47,171 bases of DNA from Oscillospiraceae bacterium (GTDB lineage: Bacteria; Bacillota; Clostridia; Oscillospirales; Oscillospiraceae): contig JAAWBF010000140.1 of assembly GCA_022792555.1 (NCBI GenBank), forward strand, positions 1 through 47,171, in the 5' to 3' direction. A program made the translations under genes and the position numbers. Numbering within the stretch: position 1 is the first letter of the stretch; every line of letters begins with the position of its first letter. Below, piece after piece: positions 15,500 through 23,045 of the stretch. The notes under the pieces are model-generated. The model was not told the DNA's origin. It saw nothing but the letters and a program-made list of their open reading frames with translations, and did no database searches.

Positions 15500-16009
15500 A
15501 TGCCGGAGGCCTGGGATTTACAGCTGAATGCACAGCAGCTGGTGGAGCAGCTGGAGGAAGTGTTCGACCGCTATGCCGTCTATAATGAGGAGGCGCGCCA
15601 GCTTCGCGCCGAGTCCCGCAAGGGAATTGGCGGATTTTTCCGCAATCTATTTCCCACCAGCCCGCCTATGGAGCTGGAGGATCAGCACTTCTGGAAGGAT
15701 GTGGAGACGATTACCAACCGGCTGGCCGAAGTGCTCCAGCAGGTGGAAGAGCCCCGACGGGGAGAGCTGGCAGCCCAAGTGGTGTCCCGTTTTCTTGCGC
15801 CCAAGCCGCGGGAGGATCGGACTGCCCAGGAGTGGTTTCTTTTGGCCGCTGAGCATCTGTGTATTCCACTCATCCCCTACCTGACCCGCCCGGCGCTGGA
15901 ACAGGCCAGAGACGCACTGCTGGCCGGAACGCCCCGGCGCTATCTCTTTCCCAAGCAGGCCGAGCTGCTAAAGGAGCTTGAGACGCGGCTGGAACAGCCG
16001 GGATCATAA
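15500..16009 (+). CDS. Hypothetical cytosolic protein, 169 residues
   Basis: I do not recognise this family. The ATG at 15500 follows ACAGGAGGCGTGTCC; an in-frame ATG at 15479 lacks such a site. The protein is mostly helical, rich in Glu, Arg and Leu, without signal peptide, membrane span or Cys motif. Residues 5-45 could form a coiled coil, and a GIGGFFRNLFPTSPP segment (near 46-60) breaks the helices. It stands alone between gdpP (divergent) and ilvE, with its own promoter. The codon use matches the neighbours, so it is very likely a real gene. Confidence 0.7.
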   Translation: MPEAWDLQLNAQQLVEQLEEVFDRYAVYNEEARQLRAESRKGIGGFFRNLFPTSPPMELEDQHFWKDVETITNRLAEVLQQVEEPRRGELAAQVVSRFLAPKPREDRTAQEWFLLAAEHLCIPLIPYLTRPALEQARDALLAGTPRRYLFPKQAELLKELETRLEQPGS

Positions 16010-16136
16010 AGCAGGGACGAGCCTGACGGTAAAATTGTATCATGGGTTACTGTTTTCTCCGCGCTGCTCTGTCATACTCGATCTTATCCGGCGCCGCCTC
16101 CGGCGGCGTCCTATCATAGTTTAGGAGGCCCTCGCC

Positions 16137-17204
16137 ATGTACGAATTCCCCATCCAGCGGGCACAAACGCTCAAGGATAAGCCCGATCCACAGACCCTGG
16201 TTTTTGGAAAGACCTTTACGGATCATATGTTTTTAATGCGCTACGATGCCGGTCAGGGCTGGCATGACGGACAGATTCTACCCTATGCTCCCCTCCCCCT
16301 GGAGCCCTCCGCCATGGTGTTCCACTATGCCCAGGAGGTTTTCGAGGGGATGAAGGCCTACCGCACGCCGGACGGCGGGGTGCAGCTCTTCCGGCCCATG
16401 GAGAATGTCAAGCGGCTCAACAGCTCCTGCCAGCGGCTGTGTATCCCTGCGCTGCCCGAGGAGCTTACCCTGGAGGCCATCAAGGCCCTGGTGAAGGTAG
16501 AGGCCGATTGGGTGCCCAGCCAGCCTGGGACCTCCCTGTATATCCGCCCCTTCGTGATCGCCACCGACCCCAGCCTGGGGGTGCACGCCTCTCACAGCTA
16601 TCTGTTCTGCGTGATCTGCTGTCCGGTGGGAGCCTACTACAAAGAGGGCATCAATCCGGTGCGCATCTATGTGGAGAGCGAGGATGTCCGGGCCGTCCGG
16701 GGCGGCACCGGATACACCAAATGCGGCGGCAACTACGCCGCCTCTATCCGGGCCGGCGAGCGGGCCGAGGAGCGGGGCTATGCCCAGGTCCTCTGGTTGG
16801 ACGGCGTGGAGCGCAGGTATATTGAAGAGGTGGGGTCTATGAACGTCCTGTTCAAGGTGGATGGAACGGTGATTACCCCTACCCTCACCGGGTCAGTGCT
16901 CCCCGGAATTACCCGGAAATCCTGCCTGGAGCTGCTGCGGCACTGGGAAATCCCTGTAGAGGAGCGGCTGATCACCGCCCAGGAGCTCTTTGACGCCGCC
17001 GATGCGGGGAAGCTGGAGGAGGCCTTCGGCTCCGGCACCGCCGCGGTGGTCTCCCCTATCGGTGAGATGGGATGGGGAGATCGGCAGACGGTGGTCAACG
17101 GCGGCAAAATCGGCGCCTTGACCCAGCGTCTGTATGATACCCTCACAGGCATTCAGTGGGGAACTCAGTCCGACCCGTTTGGTTGGACGGTCAAGGTCGT
17201 ATAG
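16137..17204 (+). CDS. ilvE: Branched-chain amino acid aminotransferase
   Basis: A 355-residue fold-type IV PLP enzyme. The catalytic lysine is K195 in GGTGYTKCGGNYAAS. Other family marks are FEGMKAYRTPDGGVQLFRP (61-79), the phosphate-binding EVGSMNVLFK and a C-terminal GTAAVVSPIGEM. It transfers the amino group between Leu/Ile/Val and 2-oxoglutarate. The length fits the longer, eukaryote-like BCAT group common in Firmicutes. The RBS TTTAGGAGG lies ten bases before the ATG. It is a single-gene unit with a strong terminator downstream. Confidence 0.95.
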   Translation: MYEFPIQRAQTLKDKPDPQTLVFGKTFTDHMFLMRYDAGQGWHDGQILPYAPLPLEPSAMVFHYAQEVFEGMKAYRTPDGGVQLFRPMENVKRLNSSCQRLCIPALPEELTLEAIKALVKVEADWVPSQPGTSLYIRPFVIATDPSLGVHASHSYLFCVICCPVGAYYKEGINPVRIYVESEDVRAVRGGTGYTKCGGNYAASIRAGERAEERGYAQVLWLDGVERRYIEEVGSMNVLFKVDGTVITPTLTGSVLPGITRKSCLELLRHWEIPVEERLITAQELFDAADAGKLEEAFGSGTAAVVSPIGEMGWGDRQTVVNGGKIGALTQRLYDTLTGIQWGTQSDPFGWTVKVV

Positions 17205-17292
17205 GATACGGCCTGTCTGAACGCAAATCCCTGTCCTCCCATATACAAAAAGGACAAAAGAAACTGCGCTTCAGAACTGGGACTGGGCAGCC

Positions 17293-17325
17293 CAGGGCCT
17301 GCTGCTTGCAGCAGGCCCTGTTTTT
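17293..17325 (+). terminator. Intrinsic terminator of ilvE
   Basis: CAGGGCCTGCTGC pairs with GCAGCAGGCCCTG (17293-17320), followed by TTTTT (17321-17325). It is nearly perfect and lies about 90 bases after the stop. Confidence 0.9.
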
Positions 17326-17352
17326 CTTCTATAGCGATCAATTGTTGAGCAT

Positions 17353-17507
17353 GTCGAAAAAGTGGCAAGCATATTTTCGAGTCGGGGTGCGGCCCGTCTG
17401 TGCACACGCCCTGTCCGCTTTTGGCGGACAGAACGTACACTTGTGGGCCGAGATGTGTTTTCTCCGACGTACACGCGCTGGAGAAAACGAATTTGACTTT
17501 TTTCGAC
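17353..17507. repeat. 155-bp structured inverted-repeat element
   Basis: The ends GTCGAAAAAGT (17353-17363) and ACTTTTTTCGAC (17496-17507) are mirror images. Inside are two strong hairpins: CTGTCCGC/GCGGACAG with a TTTTG loop (17411-17431) and GTTTTCTCC/GGAGAAAAC (17457-17488). There are repeated GTACAC/GTGTAC-like and GGGCC motifs. There is no convincing ORF. Only one copy is present in the window, so calling it mobile is an inference; a structured RNA is the alternative. Confidence 0.5.
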
Positions 17508-17510
17508 CGT

Positions 17511-17580
17511 CTTGTTGTTCCCTCCCCAAAGAGGAGGGGACAAGTAAAAACGCTGTTGTCATTTCTGAGAACTGTTATAG
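17511..17580 (+). repeat. 3'-region hairpin element, family A (after ilvE)
   Basis: Hairpin TTCCCTCC...GGAGGGGACAA, an A-rich spacer, then the conserved end ATTTCTGAGAACTGTTATAG. It follows directly on the 155-bp element. Confidence 0.65.
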
Positions 17581-17648
17581 AAAGGCCGTTTGACCCGGCG
17601 CTGGTTGTTGTAGGTTAAAGAGAACAGAGAGAAAGGGAGTTGAGAAGG

Positions 17649-18545
17649 ATGGAAATTATCATTGACGGAAGCAGCTTCGATTACCGCACGGACTATCAGG
17701 ACGACAAAACCCTGCGGGGCAGCTTTGATGCCCTAGCCCAACAGACCTTCGGCTTCAGCTTTGAGGCCTGGTACCGTTCTGGCAATTGGACCGACCGTTA
17801 TCGTCCCTACTCCCTGCTCCAAAACGGACAGGTGGTGGCCAACATCTCAGTCAGTCCTATGGATCTCAATTACATGGGTCAGGAGCTCCACTGTGTCCAG
17901 CTGGGTACTGTTATGACTGCCCCCGCCCTGCGCAACCGGGGGCTGATCCACTTTCTCATGGCCCAGGTCCTCAACGACTGGACTTCCAAGTGCGATGGCG
18001 TCTATCTCTACGCCAATCAGGAGGTCCTGGACTTTTACCCCAAATTCGGCTTTGCGCCGGTACGGGAGTGGCGGCACAGTCTCGCCCTGTCAGGGGATGA
18101 GAAACGCCATGGAGTGCGGCGGATCATCGCCGGCGTGACAGAAGACAGGCTTTTGCTGCTGAAAAAATATGCGCAGTCCAATCCCTTTTCCCTCCTCAGT
18201 GCCGAACACAATCCCGGCCTGCTGCTCTTCCACTGCTGCTTTGGCTCCATGCGGACCTGTGTGTATTATATGGAGGAATATGGTGTGGTGGCCATCGCTG
18301 AGAGTCAGGGGGACAGCCTCTATTGTTATGATATCTTTGGGACGACATCGGCCACCCTATGCCAAGTACTTACCGCGCTCTCTGGTCCAGAGACCCGTAA
18401 AACCGTCCTGGGCTTTACCCCCAAGGCGGGGTCTGCCTGCTCAGTGCGTCCCCTGCGGGAGAAGGACTGCACCCTCTTTGTCCTGGGCGGGAAGAACCTG
18501 TTCCAAGGGAAGCAGATGCGTCTGCCTGCGCTCTTCCGTACCTGA
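17649..18545 (+). CDS. GNAT-family N-acetyltransferase
   Basis: 298 residues from the ATG at 17649, which follows GGGAGTTGAGAAGG; the frame extends 9 bases further without a better start. The GNAT core is in residues 45-150, with VQLGTVMTAPALRNRGLI as the acetyl-CoA-binding strand and helix (R-x-x-G/A-like RNRGL) and YANQEVLDFYPKFGFAPV as the last strand. A C-terminal domain of about 130 residues makes it resemble the Eis-like group. The substrate cannot be told. The next gene starts five bases after its stop, so the two form an operon. Confidence 0.8.
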   Translation: MEIIIDGSSFDYRTDYQDDKTLRGSFDALAQQTFGFSFEAWYRSGNWTDRYRPYSLLQNGQVVANISVSPMDLNYMGQELHCVQLGTVMTAPALRNRGLIHFLMAQVLNDWTSKCDGVYLYANQEVLDFYPKFGFAPVREWRHSLALSGDEKRHGVRRIIAGVTEDRLLLLKKYAQSNPFSLLSAEHNPGLLLFHCCFGSMRTCVYYMEEYGVVAIAESQGDSLYCYDIFGTTSATLCQVLTALSGPETRKTVLGFTPKAGSACSVRPLREKDCTLFVLGGKNLFQGKQMRLPALFRT

Positions 18546-18550
18546 GCACA

Positions 18551-19567
18551 ATGAGGACATGGTATCAATACGGCCTGCTGGCCGCCTGCCTGCTGGCGTG
18601 TCTGCTGGCCAGCTGTGAATCCCCGCCCCAGAGGACCGACGCAGTGGACTTGACCGAGCTGGACCAGGTGCTAGCCGTCCAGCTCGGTCGGTTGGACGGG
18701 CGGCTGACCGACAAAGAACGGGAACGGGCGATGGCATTTTTAGTTAAGCTTTGGCCCCTGCGGACCGAACGGCTGGAGGCAGGTGTGTACGAAAAGTCCG
18801 GCCAGGAGCGCTACCTGCTGGAACAGCTCAACCGACTCTATAACCGCTATACCACAAAGTATCTGGGAGAGGCGCCCGTATGGAGCGAGTCCGTACCGCC
18901 TGAACGGGAGCTGGCCCGCTACCGGATTGTGGACGGCGCACTGCGCCCCACCGTTCAGGAGAGCGGAAACCCATCGGCGGAGTATGAGACGCTCTGGGAT
19001 CAGATTACCCAGATGCTCCCTGCTAGGGCCTTTTCCGGGTTCTCTCATTTCACCGTCTTTACCGATGGTCCCAACGAGCTGCTGGCCTATGTGGTTATGA
19101 CCGACCGGCAGGGGGAGACCTGGGAGATCGCAATCGACCCCGCCGATGCCGGGGACAGCGATCTCTTTCTGGAAACCGTCCTCCATGAGTATTGCCACTA
19201 TCTCACCCTCAACGCCGGACAGGCGGAGTATACCGAACGGCAGACCACCGATACCTACAACGAACCTGGTATGGTCAGCCATTCTGGCTCCTACCTGGAT
19301 GATTTTTATCAAGCGTTCTGGACCGATGTTTTAGACGACCGGCTGGTCTCGGACTCCTACAGCTTTTTTCTCCGTCATGAGGATGACTTTGTCACCGACT
19401 ACGCCGCAACCGACCCCTCGGAGGATATCGCAGAGAGCTTTACTTACTTTGTTCTCTGGGAGCCCCAGGAGGGAGAGGATGTATGGATACAAAAGCTGAA
19501 TTTCTTTTTTGATTACCCGGAGCTGGTGGAGCTGCGGACTGAAATCAGGGCTTGTCTGGGGCTGTAG
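18551..19567 (+). CDS. Putative lipoprotein with HExxH zincin-like motif
   Basis: A 338-residue protein. The N-terminus is a lipoprotein signal with the lipobox LLASC, C22 being the lipidated residue. Residues 212-216 are HEYCH inside ETVLHEYCHYLTLN, the pattern of a gluzincin active site; EDIAESFTYFVLW (near 300) could supply the third ligand glutamate, as in many zinc peptidases. It is therefore probably a membrane-anchored, outward-facing metallopeptidase. I do not recognise a named family. There is no strong RBS before the ATG, and the upstream GNAT gene ends five bases earlier, so translational coupling is likely. The stop codon lies inside a terminator stem. Confidence 0.75.
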   Translation: MRTWYQYGLLAACLLACLLASCESPPQRTDAVDLTELDQVLAVQLGRLDGRLTDKERERAMAFLVKLWPLRTERLEAGVYEKSGQERYLLEQLNRLYNRYTTKYLGEAPVWSESVPPERELARYRIVDGALRPTVQESGNPSAEYETLWDQITQMLPARAFSGFSHFTVFTDGPNELLAYVVMTDRQGETWEIAIDPADAGDSDLFLETVLHEYCHYLTLNAGQAEYTERQTTDTYNEPGMVSHSGSYLDDFYQAFWTDVLDDRLVSDSYSFFLRHEDDFVTDYAATDPSEDIAESFTYFVLWEPQEGEDVWIQKLNFFFDYPELVELRTEIRACLGL

Positions 19568-19601
19568 CGCATGATTGATGCGCTACAGCCCATTTGATTT
19601 T
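19559..19601 (+). terminator. Intrinsic terminator after the lipoprotein gene
   Basis: GGGCTGTAGCGCAT (19559-19572) and ATGCGCTACAGCCC (19578-19591) form a perfect 14-bp stem with the loop GATTG, followed by ATTTGATTTT. The TAG stop of the gene lies inside the left arm. Confidence 0.85.
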
Positions 19602-19604
19602 CCC

Positions 19605-19871
19605 TCAATCCGAGGTCAGAATTCCAAATTCTTTCGCATAAACAGCGGTCCCGTTGATTGCTTTGGCGCATTTGGTAAATAAAATATGTCCTATCACCGC
19701 TCCGTCCAGCTCTGCCACCAGAGATAATTTTGGAATAAATGCGTCTTCTTTTCTTAACGCCGCAACGAGCTCCTGTTCCCTGCCATCTGTATGCTCTGCG
19801 GTCGCAAATGCTTCTGTAACAAGCGTATAGATTTCTTCATAGTCCTTATCGGTCTCTTGTCTTATGATCAT
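19605..19871 (-). pseudogene. Truncated GNAT acetyltransferase
   Basis: 88 residues beginning MIIRQETDKDYEEIYTLVTE, the classic N-terminus of a YhbS-like GNAT protein, through LVAELDGAVIGHILFTK. The expected acetyl-CoA-binding part (LAVLPEYQRQGIG-like) is missing; the reading ends ...EFGILTSD just before the terminator at 19559-19601. About half of the fold is gone, so it is likely non-functional. The codon use is more AT-rich than in its neighbours, hinting at separate origin. Confidence 0.65.
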
Positions 19872-20000
19872 CGTACACCCCCTCTCCGAATCAATTGTGC
19901 TGATTCTATCATAGTCGGGTTTGTATTACAATATAGGGTGTGTGGGAATCCAAGTTTGAGACATATCGCTGACTGAAAATTTTAGATGCTTTACTCGGAT

Positions 20001-20040
20001 GCTGTCTTAACGTTTGATTTCAAACGGGCTTTAAGACAGC
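20001..20040. terminator. Long hairpin, possible terminator
   Basis: GCTGTCTTAA (20001-20010) pairs with TTAAGACAGC (20031-20040), enclosing a second perfect stem CGTTTGA/TCAAACG (20011-20026). It is followed by AACACTTTTCTT. It isolates the 20160 gene from upstream transcription. Confidence 0.5.
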
Positions 20041-20050
20041 AACACTTTTC

Positions 20051-20079
20051 TTGCGCCAAAATTCGATCTATGCTATGAT
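20051..20079 (+). promoter_or_regulatory. Candidate sigma-A promoter for the SLH-M15 gene
   Basis: TTGCGC (20051-20056), a 17-base spacer, TATGAT (20074-20079), about 80 bases before the ATG at 20160. Confidence 0.55.
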
Positions 20080-20159
20080 AGAAACTAGAGTTTTTCTGTC
20101 TGATACATATAGAATAGCGTCAGGCGGGAATATGTGATGAGAGAAAGAAGGAATGAACC

Positions 20160-21659
20160 ATGAAGAAATGGAGCCGGGGACTGGCCTGCCTGCTTCTGGC
20201 AGCGGCGCTGGGACTGCCACTGACGGTTCCCGCCTCGGCGGCGAAGTACGCCGATCTGCCTGAGAGCCACTGGGCCCATGACGATATGCTCCATGCGGTT
20301 CGGCTGGGGATTGTCAACGGCGTGGGGAACAATCGGATTGCCCCCTCCGCCCCTCTGAGCTGGGGACAGTTTCTGACCATGCTGGCCAGGGCCTTTTACT
20401 ACAGTGACTATGCCGCAGCGGTCTACAGCGGCCTGACCTGGGACCAGGCGGGCCTTCAGGCCGCCAAGACCAGCGGGACTTTACTAGAAAACGACTTTTT
20501 ATCGGTGAACAGCGCCAACTTGAATCGTACCATTACCCGCCAGGAGGTGGCAGTGCTGATTCACCGGGCCCTGCCGGAGGAGGCCCTGAAAAAGGACGCC
20601 TATTCCGGCTGGTGGTGGAACACCCCGCCCTCTGCGGAGACCTCCCTGTCCGACTGGAATACCTTGGACAGCAGCTATCAGGAGGCGGTGTCCGATCTAG
20701 TCCGCCTGCGCATTGTCCAAGGTAAGGCGGACGGTACCTTTGGAGGTCAGGATCCCCTCCAGCGCAGTGACGGCAGTGTGCTCATGGTCCGTGCGATCTC
20801 GGCCCTGGACAATACCCTCTCCGGGCAAGAGCAGGCGATCACTGTCCAGTTTGTAGGCCCCAATGGGACCGCCCTGGGGGAGGCGAAGTCTGTCACCGTC
20901 CGCGTGGGAACCAGCACCCGCTCCCTGATGGACGCATATACCCCAGCGGGCTATACCTATGACTACAACGATGGTCAGTCCTTCAATATCAGCAGTGTCC
21001 AGAACAAGTACACCCTCACCGTCCGGCCCATGACCGAGCTGGAGCGCCAGGAGGCCGAGTTCTGGGCCAAGGTGGAACGGGGCGAGGCCAAGGAGGAGGA
21101 TTATTACCGTCAGGACTTCTGGCTCAAGGCACAGGGGGAGAATATCCGCAAATACAGCCTGCTCTTTGGAAACGAGGAGACCCGCCGCTTTGCGAACAAG
21201 GAGGAAGCTCAGGCGCATATGGTGACCATCACCGTCCCTGTCTGGCGGATTGGCCGAAACGGGAGTAAGGTGGGCGGCACGGCCTCTTTTAGTATCCACG
21301 CCGCCATTGCCGACGACGTGAAGGCTCTCTTTACCGAGATCTACAATGATCCAGAGCGCTTCCCCATCAAGGATATCGGCGGCTATTCCTGGCGGGGGGA
21401 CTCTGCCACGGGAGAACACAACTGTGGGACAGCGATTGATATCAACGCCAACGAGAACTACCAGGTCCGGGATGGAAAGGCCCTGGTAGGCAGTCTTTGG
21501 AGCCCCGGCGTCAACCCCTACTCTATCCCAGAGAACGGCTCAGTTGTGCGGATTTTTGCCGCCCACGGCTGGAGCTGGGGAGGCAACGCTTGGGCTGAGG
21601 ACAGCGACCAGACCACCGGCTATCACGACTATATGCACTTCTCCTATATGGGCAGATAA
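20160..21659 (+). CDS. SLH-domain surface D-Ala-D-Ala carboxypeptidase-like protein (M15)
   Basis: A 499-residue secreted protein. The signal peptide ends near AQ-less PASA (about residue 29). Two to three SLH repeats follow (residues 30-215; KYADLPESHWAHDDMLHAVR, ITRQEVAVLIHRA, LQRSDGSVLMVRAI) that would anchor it to the wall. A MucBP-like segment (220-290) comes next, then an M15/VanY-type peptidase domain. The zinc ligands appear as H420 and D427 (EHNCGTAIDIN) and H493 (DYMHFSY). It should trim peptidoglycan stem peptides at the cell surface. It has its own promoter and is not in an operon. The RBS GAAGGAATG is adequate. Confidence 0.82.
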   Translation: MKKWSRGLACLLLAAALGLPLTVPASAAKYADLPESHWAHDDMLHAVRLGIVNGVGNNRIAPSAPLSWGQFLTMLARAFYYSDYAAAVYSGLTWDQAGLQAAKTSGTLLENDFLSVNSANLNRTITRQEVAVLIHRALPEEALKKDAYSGWWWNTPPSAETSLSDWNTLDSSYQEAVSDLVRLRIVQGKADGTFGGQDPLQRSDGSVLMVRAISALDNTLSGQEQAITVQFVGPNGTALGEAKSVTVRVGTSTRSLMDAYTPAGYTYDYNDGQSFNISSVQNKYTLTVRPMTELERQEAEFWAKVERGEAKEEDYYRQDFWLKAQGENIRKYSLLFGNEETRRFANKEEAQAHMVTITVPVWRIGRNGSKVGGTASFSIHAAIADDVKALFTEIYNDPERFPIKDIGGYSWRGDSATGEHNCGTAIDINANENYQVRDGKALVGSLWSPGVNPYSIPENGSVVRIFAAHGWSWGGNAWAEDSDQTTGYHDYMHFSYMGR

Positions 21660-21689
21660 GCGGACCGCCAGAGCTCCCTTTTGACAGCC

Positions 21690-21727
21690 TTGACACTCCC
21701 CACGGCTAAAGCCGTGGGGAGTGTCAA
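21690..21727. repeat. Perfect 17-bp palindrome, IS200/IS605-like end
   Basis: TTGACACTCCCCACGGC (21690-21706), the loop TAAA and GCCGTGGGGAGTGTCAA (21711-21727). It resembles the right-end sequence next to the TnpB remnant (43083-43115). It could also terminate the SLH-M15 transcript, which ends 30 bases before. It is probably a relic end or a palindrome-associated non-autonomous element. Confidence 0.6.
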
Positions 21728-22001
21728 CATTCTGGTTGCTGTCAGTGAAAAAGAAAAGACATTTGTCAAGGAAATACTTCCAGACTGTGTAGGTGAACTG
21801 CAAGCGATATACCGTCAGACTCAAGAGGGAAACGGACAAAGATGGCTGATGATTGATTTAGAGGAGAAAGGACGTTTGTATAACGATCTTTTACGTCTCA
21901 TTCAAATTCGCAGAAATTGTTCAAGCAGCCGAAAGGGCTTGTTGCCTGTGAAGAGCAGGCGGCAGGCCCTTCAGCTTTGCCTTGATGCAGTAGTTGTTTA
22001 G
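21728..22001 (+). pseudogene. C-terminal remnant, DUF3788-like
   Basis: The reading after the palindrome gives ILVAVSEKEKTFVKEILPDC, GELQAIYRQTQEGNGQRWLM and IDLEEKGRLYNDLLRLIQIR. The GQRWLMIDLE...DLLRLIQIR end looks like the DUF3788 family as I recall it. The N-terminal part is absent because the palindrome sits at the junction, and after about 21920 the reading no longer looks like the family. It is probably a gene cut by an element insertion. The hit is from memory and should be treated as tentative. Confidence 0.4.
21935..21978 (+). terminator. Weak hairpin, possible terminator
   Basis: GGGCTTGTTGCCTG and CAGGCGGCAGGCCC pair imperfectly (21935-21969), followed by TTCAGCTTT. It may have ended the transcript of the decayed upstream gene. 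Confidence 0.35.
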
Positions 22002-22178
22002 TAATCGTGCTATGAAATTCTCTGTTTTGCACAATCGCTGAAAGCCTTGTGACAGAATGTATTCATAAAAATTTAAGAGAGATTTTTTTCTCAATCATAA
22101 GAAGATAAGCAATTTTATAAATAATCAACCTAAAATTTTCTATTTTATTATTCTTTTCCGCCTCTTTCATAAATGCAA

Positions 22179-22448
22179 TTATAGGCAAGTGATCATTTTC
22201 TGCCCGCAGTCGCTGTACCTCTGCCAGTAGATCTTCCTCTGCTTCTGGTTTAACCCTTTGCGGAGACGCCCCTTGCTGCCACGCTCTCGCCGCTCCAGAT
22301 AGATTCGCTCCCAGGCTGTGATCAGCCTGCGCACTACCCCGAAGCGTCCTTCCGTTTCATGGTAGCGTAGCTTTTCCCTTTGCATTGTTTCTACTACCTG
22401 TTGCTTGAATTCTAGCGTATATCGATTATGTAGTATTCCTTTTGGCAT
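22179..22448 (-). pseudogene. IS3-family OrfA transposase fragment, frameshifted
   Basis: From an ATG at 22448 the minus strand reads MPKGILHNRYTLEFKQQVVE with an HTH region (HETEGRFGVVRRLITAWERI), the N-terminal half of an IS3-group OrfA. Near 22245 the frame shifts: the next frame gives PEAEEDLLAEVQRLRAENDH, the expected leucine-zipper start, and is then lost in unrelated AT-rich DNA. OrfB is absent. One IS end lies at 22454-22469. The element cannot move on its own. Confidence 0.7.
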
Positions 22449-22453
22449 AATTA

Positions 22454-22505
22454 TGCACCCCACTTGTTACATAGTATACCATACTTGCCTAACAAATGGG
22501 GTGCA
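22454..22505. repeat. Facing IS3-like terminal inverted repeats
   Basis: TGCACCCCACTTGTTA (22454-22469) and TAACAAATGGGGTGCA (22490-22505) are mirror images with one mismatch, separated by 20 bases. The first abuts the OrfA fragment, as an IS left end would. The second points the other way, as if two IS ends had been joined head to head. Confidence 0.55.
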
Positions 22506-22807
22506 GTTCATGGGCGGGGGGGAGGAATTCTTTTCCTTTATAGAAACACGGAGCAGTCCGTGGTATTTTTGGTCTGTCTCCCGACAGCCCGGGAGACAGT
22601 TATCGAAGCACCCGGAGGGTCCGAGGTCGCAGGAACAACCCCTTCCATCTGCGTCCTCACCGGAGTGCTACAAATTCTTCGGTAACGGCTGTATGGATAG
22701 TGTACCACAAAACCAGAGGAAAAACTTGACGGTTCTTTGAATACTTTGTGAAATATTTATGAAATCATTTTCCAGAAACTTAAAGCTCGTAGATGGTCTA
22801 AAAAAGA
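22506..22807. other. Gene-free stretch, nothing firm recognised
   Basis: The open frames here have codon use unlike the neighbours. A small GTCTCCCGACAGCCCGGGAGAC hairpin-like segment is seen around 22575-22597. It may be decayed IS cargo. Confidence 0.3.
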
Positions 22808-22973
22808 CTAAGCGCATATCCCGAAATTAGCCGCACACGGCTCGCTTGCATCTTTTTCGCTGTACGGCGTTAATTTTCCTTGAAATACACCAAGTATTTC
22901 TGCGCCAAGTTGTCTTGTACAGCAAAAAATCTGTTGCGCAGTCCGTGTACTTCTAATTTTGGGATAAGCCCTA
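22808..22973 (-). repeat. 166-bp inverted-repeat element, family B full copy 2
   Basis: The ends are CTAAGCGCATATCCCGAAAT (from 22808) and CTAATTTTGGGATAAGCCCT (22953-22972), mirror-like. The minus-strand interior has GATTTTTTGCTG, ACAAG, a GTATTTCAAG block, TTAACGCCGT and CAGCGAAAAAGA, matching the interior of 12234-12399 in order and spacing, with the same total length of 166 bases. The outer ends differ more than the interior. It lies just after the M42 gene's terminator. Confidence 0.7.
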
Positions 22974-23016
22974 AAAATCCCGTACTCCTGCCCCCATCCG
23001 GGGGCAGGAGTACGGG
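22973..23016 (-). terminator. Intrinsic terminator of the M42 gene
   Basis: CCCGTACTCCTGCCCCC (22979-22995) pairs with GGGGGCAGGAGTACGGG (23000-23016), followed on the minus strand by ATTTTTAG. It is a 17-bp perfect stem 30 bases after the stop. Confidence 0.9.
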
Positions 23017-23045
23017 AATGTCGAAACGGATAGAGCTGCACTGAT

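Noticed and set aside
16010-16136. T-box or other riboswitch before ilvE
   Set aside because: Only a short GCCGCC/GGCGGC hairpin is visible; there is no T-box sequence or terminator/antiterminator pair.
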